DNA from: Cordilura impudica
Lineage: Eukaryota; Arthropoda; Insecta; Diptera; Scathophagidae
Direction: 5' to 3'
NCBI GenBank assembly: GCA_963682025.1
Contig: OY821519.1
Span: forward strand, 5,938,668-6,002,667
DNA length: 64,000 nucleotides
Position numbers and translations under genes: made by a program. Of the stretch, positions 11,780 through 22,300 are shown piece after piece. The notes under the pieces are model-generated. The model saw nothing but the letters and a program-made list of their open reading frames with translations. It did not search any database and was not told the origin of the DNA. The first letter of the stretch is position 1. Each line of letters starts with the position of its first letter.

Positions 11780-12340
11780 TAAATAATAAATTTTAAAAAT
11801 GTATTATAATTAAATATTATTGACACTATATTATTATCATCTGAGAAAAAAATTTTTTTTAAACACCAATTTTTAACAGGGTAGAATTTTATGGTTTCAA
11901 TACTACTTTTGAATGCAAGTATGTACTAAAAGTAGAACCCTTAAAATCATACTATTTTTTACAACCCTAAAAATTACAATATTTTGTATAAATAAAATAA
12001 TTTATATTTTATTATTTTTAATATGCGCTTATTATCGAAATACATATACAGAATATATGAATGTTATTTATAGTATTTTGATATTTGCAATAGTAGTCTG
12101 TATGTACCAATTTGTAATATTTTGTGATCTTATAAAAATCGCAGAATATTGATATTGATTTTATATAGTTTCTTTTATTAATTAATTAACTTAAATATTA
12201 CACCACAAAATGTTGATATTGGTGAATTTTTATATTACTACCACAACGACCATAAAAACAACAAGTACAGCTGTGACAAAATACAAAATTTAGAATAACA
12301 ATATAGGAAAACATCATATTTTTTTTACCTTTTCAGTGAT
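11780..12340. other. No recognised feature
   Basis: AT-rich. The 79-codon plus ORF (11913-12152) is hydrophobic from base composition and has no supporting signal. Confidence 0.4.
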
Positions 12341-12349
12341 TTCTCGGCA

Positions 12350-12832
12350 CCTATGAAACCTATTGTCACGATTTAAAAAACAGAAACCTTCTCGTGATGT
12401 TGGTGTATCATCCTCACTAACAACAAGCACCCTAGCTGTCCTATTGAGAACGTTATCGTGACAAGAACAACATAGTCAAATCATATTTTTTCAAGACTTT
12501 TTTTACTCCATCGTTCAATTCTCGGGACCAGATAAACCGATTTGGACGATTTTAAATAGCAAACTTTTCAGGATGTTACTGAATCATTTTTTATACCAAC
12601 GATCAACCTAGTTGCCCGATTGAAGCCGTCATCGTGATTTCCACAGACGGACAGACGGACAGCCGGACAGACGGACAGACGGACATCGCTATATCAACTC
12701 CGCTTGTTATAAGGATCACAAATATGTATATTTTATGGGGTCCAGATTTTTTTTTCCTAATTATTACAAACGGAATGACAAACTTATATATACCCTCTGC
12801 ACACTGGAGTGGAGGGTATAAAAATCACCTTT
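12350..12832 (-). mobile_element. Dispersed repeat family B, copy 2
   Basis: On the minus strand it starts with TATACCCTCCACTCCAGTG and its hairpin partner, then GTTTGTCATTCCGTTTGTAA, a GTCCGTCTGTCC block (12644-12685 on plus) and downstream ATCACGATGACGGC-like text. This is the same order as 56900-57130. No coding capacity. Confidence 0.75.
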
Positions 12833-13011
12833 TTCTGAAATTAAAAAAAAAAACGGTTGAGTTTGACAGCATGCCACGCCCACAATTAGCAATAGTTTAA
12901 CCTAATTTTTTGCCTACCTTAATCTGGATAGATATATTAGCTACAAAAAGGCGTTAAAATTTTAAAAATCGGTGAAAAAAAAATTTTATGCCTGTATTAT
13001 GAAAACTTTTT

Positions 13012-13310
13012 TAAAAAATTTGGCCAAAATTTCGTTGTAGGCAGTGACTTTAATGCTAAACATACATGGTGGGGATCTCAACTAGCAAATCCAAAAGGTA
13101 AAGAGCTCTATAAATGTCTCCTAGAAAACAACTATTCATCTTTTTCGACTGGAAGCTGTATATCTGGCCCAGTATATACTTGTTTTTAAAGGTATTTCTC
13201 GAGCACTTTTGTATATATCAGATAGTGCAGATTTGAGTTCTGACCATACTCCTATAATTGTTTACTTTAGTACAAATATTCAAACTGCAACATATAACAT
13301 AAAATTTATT
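13012..13310 (+). pseudogene. LINE endonuclease fragment (Jockey-like)
   Basis: NFVVGSDFNAKHTWWGSQLA followed by NPKGKELYKCLLENN and SSFSTGSCISGP is the catalytic stretch of an apurinic-like endonuclease of a non-LTR retrotransposon; the GSDFNAKH block matches the GGDxNAKH motif of Jockey-clade proteins. After a frameshift and a deletion, ISRALLYISDSADLSSDHTP carries the final S-D-H motif. No reverse transcriptase follows, so it is a 5' ORF2 fragment. Confidence 0.8.
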
Positions 13311-13527
13311 AATGCTCATACACGAGACCAGCATGCTGGCACCATCAAGTGATTGTACAATCCAGATCGAAGCACATAAAACAGCAGCATGCTGGTACAA
13401 CCATCATTTCTTTGCAAAGAAAACATCGATACGGATAGTGACCGTACAAAAATATTTTGTTCTATTATTTACATTTATTAACTAAATACATATTTAGTTA
13501 TTATATATCTATATATATATATATATT

Positions 13528-13959
13528 AGCTTGTCCCGAATTATTTTTTTTAGCTTGCCCCCCCCCCCCCCAAATGGTGGGGATTTAGGACCCTTTTATA
13601 GCAAAGAAATTTTTGAACAAAAAACCAGACACTAATTTAACTTGAAAGAAAAAAAGAAAAAAATATATACTCACTTTCCATCTTTAAGATGCAAAATTGC
13701 TCTACCGAAATTTTATTAATATTTTTCCCGGAATGTACTCTGTATTGCGCAACTTTTGCAGTTAATTTTTTGAAAATCAAAAATATTTTTTTTTTTTTTC
13801 AAAATGCATTAGGATTGCAATCTTTAGCATCCGGTAGCCACCTGGTTTTTTGTCCAAAATTTTTTTTTGCTATTTTTCCTGTAAAAGGCTTCTAAATCCC
13901 CATCTTTTGGGGGGGGGCAAGCATTTTAAAATTCGAAAAAAAACGAAATCGGGACGCTT
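13528..13959. mobile_element. MITE in the Helitron 5' end, poly-C/poly-G arms
   Basis: Imperfect inverted ends: AGCTTGTCCCGAATT at the left and CGAAATCGGGACGCTTT at the right. An inner block, GCTTGCCCCCCCC then GATGGGGATTTAG, is also inverted on the right as CTAAATCCCCATC and GGGGGGGCAAGC. It sits in a (TA)n tract, which suits a TA-targeting Tc1/mariner-type element. The coding-looking 68-codon ORF is not meaningful. Confidence 0.65.
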
Positions 13960-14124
13960 TAATATATATATATAAATCAATTGCTGTTCGTTTGTCTCGC
14001 TAAAACTCGAGAACGGCTGGGCCGATTTAGCTGATTTTGGTTATGAAAAATTACGAGGAAGCTAGTAAGTACAAAAATTTAATTTTCCTATATAAACAGT
14101 TCTACCTACTTTCATTTCAAACAT

Positions 14125-15060
14125 TTCACAGTATTGTCGTGTTAGGGCATGACAGCACCAAATCGTGCCATAAGCGATGCATTTAACCTCGAGTTATAAG
14201 GAGAACAAGAGTACTACACTGAAGTATTGGCCGAAACAGTTCCGATATACGGCAATTGAATGCAAAACAGAGAATTGCGTATGACACTTTGATAGAAACT
14301 GTAAACAGTGGATCTGGTGGAATGGTGGGACTGAGAAAACGTTCCTAATTTCATTGCTATTGGCAAAGATCAGATCGCAAAATGAAGTAGCTATAGCATT
14401 GGCTTCATCTGGAATAGCTGCAGCATTATTAGATGGTGGATCAACTGCACATCTACCTTGAAATTACCACTAAAAATGCAAATCAACGACGCACCAGTTT
14501 GCAACATCGCCAAAAACAGCGCAATGGCGAAGATTCTACAAATATGCAAATTGATCGTTTGGGATGAATGCGCGGTGGCCCAGAAGAGGTCACTGGAGGC
14601 ATTGGACAGAGCGTTAAAAGATCTTCGTGACAACCAAAACATTTTTAGTGGTGACTTTTGTCAGATTCTGCCAGTTATTTCCCAATCAACTGTTGCTGAT
14701 GAACTAAATGAATGCCTAAAATCATCTAATTTGCAGCGGAACGTAAAGACACTCCAACTAACAAGCAACAAGTTCAAACTGCGATTGTGTTTTCGAAACA
14801 TTTGTTATATATTGGAAATGGTAAGTTCATAGTTGATAACTCGACCGGATTAATTACACTGGCCACGTATTTCTGTCAATTCCCGAAATAGAACAATACT
14901 TCAATAACCATAATTAGCTTAGTGAAAGAAAAATATTGGCAGCCAAAAATAAAAATGTCGATGATCTCAATGAGTCCATTCAAAATTTTCTTCCAGAAGA
15001 GTTAAGATATCTTGATAGACTAAACAACACATTCAAATGTGTTAGCTATTAACCTGTTAG
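14125..15060 (+). pseudogene. Helitron PIF1-like helicase, C-terminal part
   Basis: The fragment begins with GMTAPNRAISDAFNLEL, a conserved Helitron stretch just before the helicase, and QLNAKQRIAYDTLIETVNSG leads into Walker A. Walker A reads GGTEKTFLISLLLAK in a shifted frame, so the conserved GTGKT Gly is replaced by Glu. ALASSGIAAALLDGGSTAH and LIVWDECAVAQKRSLEALD (Walker B, DE) follow; SGDFCQILPVI is motif III. Later GNGKFIVDNSTGLITL and ILAAKNKNVDDLN remain near 14815-14970. There are at least three frameshifts and several stops. Non-functional. Confidence 0.85.
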
Positions 15061-15180
15061 ACGACAGTGACAAAATACATAGACTAAAAAGATATCACGT
15101 ACTTGATCTACCTTTTAGGAAGTAGTGAAAAATAAAAATTTGGAAATATATTTATATGTAAATAATACACTACTGTAATA

Positions 15181-15545
15181 CTAGCAGATTCCAGCGCTCG
15201 AAATTCGAGTGCAATTCCTAGGCAACTTTATTTTTCAACTTAGCCAATTTGCAAACCAACACTTTTATGGTTTATTATTATTGTGAAGGAAGATAAACTC
15301 ATTAACAAACACATTAATAAATTTAATAAACACACACATAGCATATGTATAATTTTATCCATGTGTTAGTAGCAACCTTAAATGCAATTTACTCAAAATA
15401 AAGGAAATAATTTAAAAACCTATAAATCTGAAAAACATCTAAAAACAAATACTTTTCAAATAATATACGTCTGGTCAAAAATGGGATAAAACGGTAGAAC
15501 AAAACATCGGTCACAAGAAATCGTCTGGCCTATTAATATTATAGA
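15181..15545 (-). mobile_element. Short non-autonomous Helitron (HINE), copy 1
   Basis: On the minus strand it starts TCTATAATATTAATAGGC and ends with the hairpin CACTCGAATTTCGAGCGC followed by CTGGAATCTGCTAG. It is inserted between A and T, as Helitrons are. The same element lies at 24114-24471, 24491-24834 and, truncated, 53515-53850. 365 bp, no ORF. Confidence 0.9.
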
Positions 15546-15549
15546 TATA

Positions 15550-16180
15550 TTTTTATTTAGTTCATTGGAACTCAATATTTTTAAGCTAATTGTAAATATT
15601 ATAAGACTTGCTTATAATTATCGTAAAATAGATTGCAAATAAAGATATATAGAGCAAAAATTTTTTTTTTGTTTAAATGGATAATTAATAAAAAATTTTT
15701 ATTTCAGCTATAGTTTACTACATAAAATGTTATTATTATTATTTTGATATCTAGCAAATTTTTTTATTTTGTTCTTTAATATTGTGTGGTAATATTGTAT
15801 GGTTCCGCATGATCGACTTATTATTTCTTATTTTTTAAAAGTTAGATTTTATGTTATAAACTACAATGTTATCAAATGTAAAATAAGTGAAAACAGTGAT
15901 ATGCTTTTAGCTTCCATATAATATAATTTCCACAATGAAACCCTGTATCTTCTAATGAGCTTATAAAATAAATATATAAATTTTAAAAAAAAAAATTAAT
16001 AGTAAGACTAACAGATTTCATTGTATTGTTATATACGAACATCTTTGAATGACCACAATTTTAATCTGAAGACCGGGCTATTTTATTTGTATAAAATTTT
16101 TCTAAATTTTTATAATTCGAAGAAGTAAAGAAATACCTTAATTTGTGTATCTAACAATACATGAGAGAAAATTATTATGG
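15550..16180. other. AT-rich spacer
   Basis: No supported feature between the short Helitron and the TTAA site of the piggyBac-like element. Confidence 0.5.
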
Positions 16181-16375
16181 TTTTTAACCCTTAACTATCC
16201 AGTAAGATTTTGTAATATAACTGACCAGTAGTGTCCATCGGACTCAATGAAGAAATTCATTATCCACAAGTGCCTCGCGGACACATATTTTCGTTTAAAA
16301 GAAAAGAATGACAGTGTGAATTAGAAAACTATTTTATTGGTATTATTTATTTATGAATTTTTTTTCTATTTATTA

Positions 16376-16885
16376 CATATTTTTTAGACAAGCATTACAA
16401 ATATTCCGGTTGCATTTCTCGCAGCACTGTTAAGAAGTTTTAGATATTTTTGAGAGGCAAATGTGAAAACGCTTGATTGAGCAGCTCTTTGATCGATGTC
16501 AGTATCAGATGATGTTAATACATCTTTGATGACTAGTAAATGATTACTCGTCAGCGTCTTCGTATATGAGTGCGTTACCAACTCAATTGCTTTTTCTTGC
16601 ACAAAAATTTTCTTTGGATATTCTTTTTACGGTGGTTCCGAGTAGGATATAATGTCTTCCATATAATTGACGATGCGACTCCAACAACATCAATCATGTT
16701 TTGAAAAAATGCAATTACGTCGAACTGTATACTCATGTATACTAATGAGTCCCTTGGTGGAGTAATAGTATAAACTTATTTCAGATTTATTTTTATTGCC
16801 AGTGTCTATTTCTTTACTATGATGCATCGTATACAAAAAAATAACGGCACGGTACCTCACTGGTACATACGATGTTAAAGTCATA
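16376..16885 (-). pseudogene. piggyBac-like transposase E, C-terminal block
   Basis: Begins at the D1 insertion with MTLTSYVPVRYRAVIFLYTM, then HHSKEIDTGNKNKSEISLYY and STKG, the normal order before the GVDxxD block. After a gap with stops, the region 16384-16602 is followed in a shifted frame by QCCEKCNRNICNACLK, the cysteine-rich tail typical of the family. The interior is badly decayed. The preceding block of the same protein is 3.3 kb away, on the other side of D1. Confidence 0.8.
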
Positions 16886-16888
16886 TTA
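16886..16888. other. Target duplication TTA left of element D1
   Basis: TTA here is repeated at 20156-20158. Removing D1 and one TTA joins the two piggyBac blocks as GFSNNMTLTSYVP on the minus strand, with the frame preserved. That fixes the insertion point and the 3-bp duplication. Confidence 0.9.
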
Positions 16889-17264
16889 CACTGTGGAACA
16901 AATTCAGGTTAGCAAAAGTTAGTCGATTCTGAGAGTGAGGGCTGAAAATAGAGGCTAGTTAGAAGACCCGTATCGCGGCGTTTGTTTATGTTAGTTCGAA
17001 TTTTTTTTTTAATCGACCTTCGAACTTTGCAGTCAAATGCCGATTTTCAGCATATTGTTTCACATGGTTTTTTGGCTATAACTCGTCGACTAATTGATAT
17101 TTTTTCAATCTGTAGAAGCCAAATTATTGCTAGAGACCTGTGCAATAATAAAAATTTTTAAAAAATTGATTTAGAAAATTTTTGTGGTGCTTATGAAGCA
17201 AAATGTTGGAAACATTATTTTTTTCATGCTTTTTGAAAATATTTTCCACAAAACTAAGTCTTTT

Positions 17265-18047
17265 TATACCCTATACCACTATGTGGTTTGGGTATAATGA
17301 CTTTGTGCTGCTGTTTGTAACTACCAAAAATATTTGACCTACACCCATCTTTTATTATACCGATCGAATCAGAATCACTTTCTGATTCGATTTAACGTTG
17401 TCCGTCCGTCCGTCCGTCTGTGTGTCCATGTAAAGCTTGTAATCAAGCTGCAGGTCGCAAATTTAAATATATTTTGATGAAATTTGGTATATGAGCTTCT
17501 ACCGGCCATGGGATTGAAATTAGTGAGAATCGGTCCATGTTCAGACCTTGCCCCCATACAAATGGCCCCTATGAAATCAACTTAAATTGCCATAAGATGC
17601 AAATTATCATATAAATCTTAGTCAAATTGGGTTTGTATGTGTTTATTACATCCATTAATCAGTAGTCCAAAAATGATCCCTATGGGACAACTCATAGTCA
17701 TAGGCCCCATATAGAGCTGCTTCCCGATCTTCACTTAAATCTATCAAAAACAAAATTATTGCACGAATTCTTCTAAAATTTTTTTGATATATTTTGCAAA
17801 ATACAAGAGACTTTCCCAAACATGGTCAGGATCGGTCCATTTTTGGGCCTAGTCCCCATATAGATATTGCATCCGATATGAACTTTTTCATATCTGCAGC
17901 CAAAAAAGTTATTAAAAATTCCACTCAAATTTGGTTTATGCTTATTTTCTATATCCAGTTAGTTGGCCCTGAGAGATAGGGTCTCTAAGCGTATGGTATA
18001 GGGTATCGTATAGTCGGTCTAGACCGACTATAATTTTCTTACTTGTT
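17265..18047 (+). mobile_element. Repeat A, copy 4, nested in D1
   Basis: Complete copy from TATACCCTATACCACTATG to GACTATAATTTTCTTACTTG. The homologous position in D2 (about 50850-50856) has no insert, which gives an empty site inside this window. Comparison leaves at most about 3 T residues as a duplication. Confidence 0.9.
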
Positions 18048-18480
18048 TGCTTTCTGTTTGATCTATAATATGCTTCTCAGTTTCTCCAATAAATTTCATT
18101 TCAAAAGAAAATGGTTTTAGTCGACAATTTGCGTTAATAATCCCAAAACCATTAAATAAATCGCGATTTATAGAAGTAATTAAAAAGGGAAGTTCCAAGA
18201 ATTAGGAATTAGTAAAACAAAAAAATTTTTTTTCCACCGCCGACAAGTAGCGATTTTTTTTATTTCGTACAAGCGAACTAATTTCAAAAATGAAGATTCA
18301 GAAGACTCGAAACTCAGCCGAAGCTGATGTCTTTTAATTTTCGCTCGGTCGAGATAAAATCCGCTATTAATTTTTTTGAAACTTATTTCATTTTGTGAGT
18401 GATTTAAGTTAAGTGCATCGGTTTCATAAAAATAACAAAAAAAAAAAAAAAACATTGTATAATATATATTGTATTAAATA

Positions 18481-19528
18481 TGTCCGAACCAAAATATGAA
18501 ATGGACCGTTTTTGTAATGTTTGTGAACGATTCATAGCAAGCGATGAAAAATGTGGCAATGCGAGTGTGATTTTTTTTTGGAAGCCTATAAACAATATTT
18601 CTCGCAAGAGTTTATCACTGATGTAAACTATGCCCCTAAAAAAGTTTGCTTTAATTCTTATTCAACCCTTATGCAATGGAAAAGTGAAAAGAAAAAGGCT
18701 TTGCCTTTTGTCTTGTTCCTGAAATGAAAATTTGTTGCTGTTGCTCCACATTAAACTTGGCATTGCTAAAAATTTTTTTGAAACGTATCGCAAAGGACCA
18801 GCAGTACTCAACCGCTTAAAAGACATTTTCCCAAGGCTAAGAAACGCCAAAATACAGGAAGGGGTTGTTAATGGTCCCGACATACGGACACTAATGAGTC
18901 GTCAAGATTTTGACTAAGTTCTGACAGACCGAGAATTAAATGCATGGCTCGCATTGAAAGCAGTCATTAAAGGACTTTTTGGTAAAGATCGCAAAGACAA
19001 CTACAGGCAATCTGTTGCAAACATGTTGGCAGCTTCCGATGAAATTGGGGTTAATATGTCGTACAAAATTCATCTCTTGCATCAGCATCTTGATCAACTC
19101 GCTCAACAGTTGCCAACTGAATCTGATGAGCAAGGCGAACGTTATCACCAAACTGCGCATCCATTTGAAATAAGGTAACTATAGAGTGTGCATATTTTGA
19201 ATTCCTAGATTTTTCTAATATCTTTGTCAGAGTGCACAATTTAAACATGTTAACGATTGAAAACTATTTTCGTTTCAGGTATAGAGGAAAGAAATCTCCA
19301 GATGCAATACTCGTTGAAATTTGTTGGTGGTATAAAAACACCTTTGAAGACGAGGAAGACGTGGAAAAAGAGGAAGAAGGGGAAGACAAAGATGAAATCC
19401 CAGAATATCTGTTGGACGAAATTATCGACCTTTCTGATGATGATGATGATGACCAAGATATTAGAGAGAGCAGTGAAGTTGATGCACAGCCGCCTGCTAA
19501 ACGGCAACTGGCCAAATCATTAATTTAA
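18481..19528 (+). pseudogene. D1 transposase-like gene, internally deleted, one intron
   Basis: Start MSEPKYEMDRFCNVCERFI with C-x2-C, then a second C region, QWKSEKKKALPFV. At about 18716 the text jumps to the equivalent of LHIKLGIAKNF (18743 on); relative to D2 about 690 bp of the centre is missing. Then LNRLKDIFPRLRNAKIQEGV, RELNAWLALKAVIKGLFGK, YKIHLLHQHLDQLAQQLP and DEQGERYHQ. A GT-AG intron at 19175-19278 (AG|GTAACT, TTTCAG|G) joins HPFEIR to YRGKKSPDAI. The C-terminus is very acidic (19340-19480). There is a nonsense codon at LMSRQDFD* (18915) and at least one frameshift. The protein belongs to a large unnamed arthropod family I know from anonymous entries; I infer a transposase from its position between inverted repeats. 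Confidence 0.8.
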
Positions 19529-20155
19529 TTAATTTAATTATTTTAGCTAAAACGTTTCATAACTAGCATTTCAAAAATATATTTTTTTCCATATTTTTAT
19601 AATTTCTTTTTCAATGTTTCTTCAAAACCAACACTGAACAAAATTGTTACATGAAAAATGAGATGTAAATTAATATTAAGCTGGAAAACGCAAGTTTTGT
19701 ATTATGATTGTTTTCTTTTCAAATAAAATTTATTGAAGAAATTGAGAAGCATATTATAGATCAAACAGAAAGCAAAAAAAAACTTAGTTTTGTGAAAAAT
19801 ATTTTCCAAAAGCATGAAAAAAAAATAATTTTTCCAACATTTTGATTCATAAGCACCACAACAATTTTTAAAATCAATTTTTTAGAAAATTTTAATTGTT
19901 GCACTGGTCTCTAGCAATAATTTGGCTTTTACAGATTGAAACAATATCTATTAGTCGACGAGTTATAGCCAAAAAACCATATAAACAATATGCTGAAAAT
20001 CGGCATTTGACTGCAAAGTTCGAAGGTTGATTAAAAAGAAAATTCGAACCAACATAAACAAACGCCGCGATACGGGCTGCTAATTTAACCTCTATTTTCA
20101 CCCTTCACTCTTAAAATCGACCTAACTTTTGCTAATCTGAATTTGTTCCACAGTG

Positions 20156-20505
20156 TTATTCGAAAAACCGAAGACGTTAGATTCCACGTCTTGAGTTCTG
20201 TAGTGTTTGCAAAGTGGAGATATGCAAGCCTTATTTTTTCTCATAGTTCCAACTATTGTGAGACTATTTTGTGCTAAGTTTTTTTGCAACTTCAAGGCTT
20301 GTAAAATAATTGTCAAAGGTAACTTTCTATTGCTTCAGAAGTATGGCTCGCACAGTTAGTTGTATGCCAAATTTTCCGCTCGATTTTTCCTTCTTTTCCT
20401 AGATATAGTACACCAAATAGAGGGTAACTTATTTTGCTGTCACACATCCACAGATCTCAGAGATATTGTCAGGTTGGCTGGGTAGATACTGTTTCGACTA
20501 GTTAT
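20156..20505 (-). pseudogene. piggyBac-like transposase E, middle block
   Basis: From the LINE junction leftwards the frames give KQYLPSQP, then VCDSKISYPLFGVLYLGKEG (W-x-C-D-x-K strand, about 20395-20455), then DNYFTSLEVAKKLS and, shifted, VFGFSNN at the D1 junction. Short frameshifts separate these. The order matches piggyBac proteins exactly and continues in the C-terminal block beyond D1. Confidence 0.8.
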
Positions 20506-22300
20506 AATTTTTTTTTTTTTTTTGTTTATTTATTTATTTATTTATTTTCCATTTCCTGTACAACAAGATTTAATCTTATATTTAAAGTACAGGTAGTAGA
20601 ACAATTAAAAAAAAAAAAACATATATAGTAAATTACATTTAAGCTTGTTCAAAAAATTTAAATAAAAACTGCTTAAAACTATTTGCGTTGCTATTAAGTT
20701 GTTGGGTATGTGGAAGAATATTCCAAAGACGTGAACCATACAAGTAAAACTGCCATTCAGATGCAAGGCAACGGTGAAATGGAATAATAATGTTTTTTCC
20801 TCTTTGCGATCTGGCAAACCGAATTTTTTCGAAAAGGTATAGTGGGGTTTGTGTATAGATAATTTTGTGTATATAACGAAGTGCACGAATCTTAAGAAGG
20901 CTATCGAACGAGACGCCATAAAGATTTGTTGATATGTGGGAGACTTGAGAGTGCTTTCTTAATCCATACACATATCTAATAATATTGTTAAATATAACGT
21001 TAAGTCTTCTTTTGCTGGTAGAATCGCAGCTTGCAAAAATCTCACATCCATAAATTAAACTTGGAATTAGATATGTCTTAGCGAGTAGAATTCTTATTCG
21101 TAAAGGGGTGAAATATTGTGATGACCAAAGCGTCCTTAACTTATTGTAAGTTTGTCCGACTAGTAGGTTTACATGATTTGTCCATGTTAAATTGCTGTTA
21201 AAAATCAACCCAAGGTTCTTGGCAGAATTTACAATTGAAATTTTTTCCCCATTTATTAAAATATCATCACTTGTGGTGGAATCGATTGTTCTTTTATGAA
21301 TTATCAAGCACTTTGACTTATTTGGATTAAGACAAAGTCCATTTGCTGTTGCCCAGAGAAAAATACTTTGTAAATCATCGTTTAGCCTAGCTATATTAGC
21401 GGCAACAGATTGCATTGAACTACTTAGATATAATTGAACATCATCTGCATACATGTGAACTTTGCAATGTGAAAGCTGTTTTGGTAGATCATTTGCATAA
21501 ATTGAAAAAAGTAAGGGTCCTAGGATTGACCCTTGAGGCACTCCTCTGACGAGTCTTAAAGGATTAGACCATGTGATATTCACATTAACAGATTGCCAAC
21601 GATTTGTTAAGTAGGAAGAAAGAAGCCTCGCTGAGGCATCAGAAAACTTAAAAAAGTGCATAAGTTTCATGCAAAGTGTTCTATGGTCAACCGTATCAAA
21701 GGCTTTCGAATGGTCAAGAAGCACCAAAAAATTTAAATTACCGTTATCTAGTTCACTGCGTATGTTTTCGGAGACATCCAACAAAGCAGATACGCAACTG
21801 TGATTTGAACGAAATTCTGACTGTGCATCAGTTAACAAATTGTTTTCTTTGATATATAAGCTCATTTGCAGGTGCAAAAGTTTTTCTAGCACTTTTGATA
21901 GATAACATAAAATAGCTATGGGCCTGAACTCCGTATTTGCTTTCGGTAGTGGAACTATTCTTGCATGTTTCCATTTAGATGGAAAAGTACTGAACATAAT
22001 GACTAATGGCAGTAATATTTTTATAAACTTAGTATGCATATTATCACAGCCACCTGCGTTAGATTTCATAGACGAAAAAGTTGAAAAGACATCAGATTGG
22101 CTAACGCAAGAGAATTCAAAATTATTAACATTGTTTGAGGCATATATTCAGTTCGAAAAATATTCAGTTTTTGCACTTCTTATGTTGGCATTAACAATCC
22201 TTCTAGCGGCTATACATATATCCTGATTTCAATTCAGGTGTTCTAAAGCGCTTCCACCTTGAATAAGCCAAGTCCCTGCTGTGGATAAGTTGTTTTAAGG
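20506..22300 (-). mobile_element. 5'-truncated LINE inserted in element E
   Basis: Non-LTR retrotransposon on the minus strand. The 3' end, at the low coordinate, is a T run then TTTATTTATTTATTTATT on plus, that is a (TAAA)n plus poly-A tail, preceded by a 3' UTR containing CTTGTTGTACAGGAAA. The 5' end is truncated at about 22300, where the piggyBac frame FRGRVSF stops. The same 3' UTR recurs at 3556 and 35215. No clear target duplication was found. Confidence 0.85.
20639..22290 (-). pseudogene. LINE ORF2: reverse transcriptase and C-terminal region
   Basis: An open frame of 476 codons (22069-20639) preceded by about 220 bp in shifted frames (HSRDLAYSRWKRFRTPELKS, NANIRSAKTEYFS). Reverse transcriptase blocks in order: PKANTEFRPIAIL, LLTDAQSEFRSNHS, LVLLDHSKAFDTVDH (catalytic Asp), RGVPQGSILGPLLFSIYAND and MYADDVQLYL (catalytic DD pair), then the thumb NSAKNLGLIFNSNLTWTNHV. 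It ends with the usual C-terminal SRLWNILP and KQFLFKFFEQA. The endonuclease domain is missing through 5' truncation. The RT region itself is uninterrupted, so the insertion is fairly young. Clade not assigned. Confidence 0.9.

Larger units (their letters stand above)
13508..15060 (+). mobile_element. Decayed Helitron with MITE insertion
   Basis: The 5' end is TCTATATATATA after an A (13507). It is interrupted by a MITE and resumes as ATATATAAATCAATTGCTG, GTTTGTCTCGCTAAAACTCG and AGAACGGCTGGGCCGATTTA, which I recognise as a widespread insect Helitron 5' region. The replication-initiator half is gone and the helicase half follows. The 3' hairpin end is not identified; the short Helitron at 15181 is a separate insertion in the other direction. 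Confidence 0.75.
16889..20155 (+). mobile_element. Element D1: CACTG-ended DNA transposon, TSD TTA
   Basis: Starts CACTGTGGAACAAATTCAGG and ends with its near-perfect inverse (AATTTGTTCCACAGTG). The inverted repeats are long, about 400 bp once the nested repeat A is removed; they include the CGCGGCG/CGCCGCG block and the GCTTTCTGTTTGATC block on both sides. A 5'-CACT(A/G) end with a 3-bp duplication resembles the CACTA (En/Spm, CMC) group. Its plus-strand gene lies at 18481-19528. A second copy in the other direction is at 48366-51220. Confidence 0.9.

Noticed and set aside
11913..12152. 79-codon plus ORF resembling a membrane protein
   Set aside because: Its hydrophobicity follows from AT-rich composition; no start context, homology or neighbours support it.
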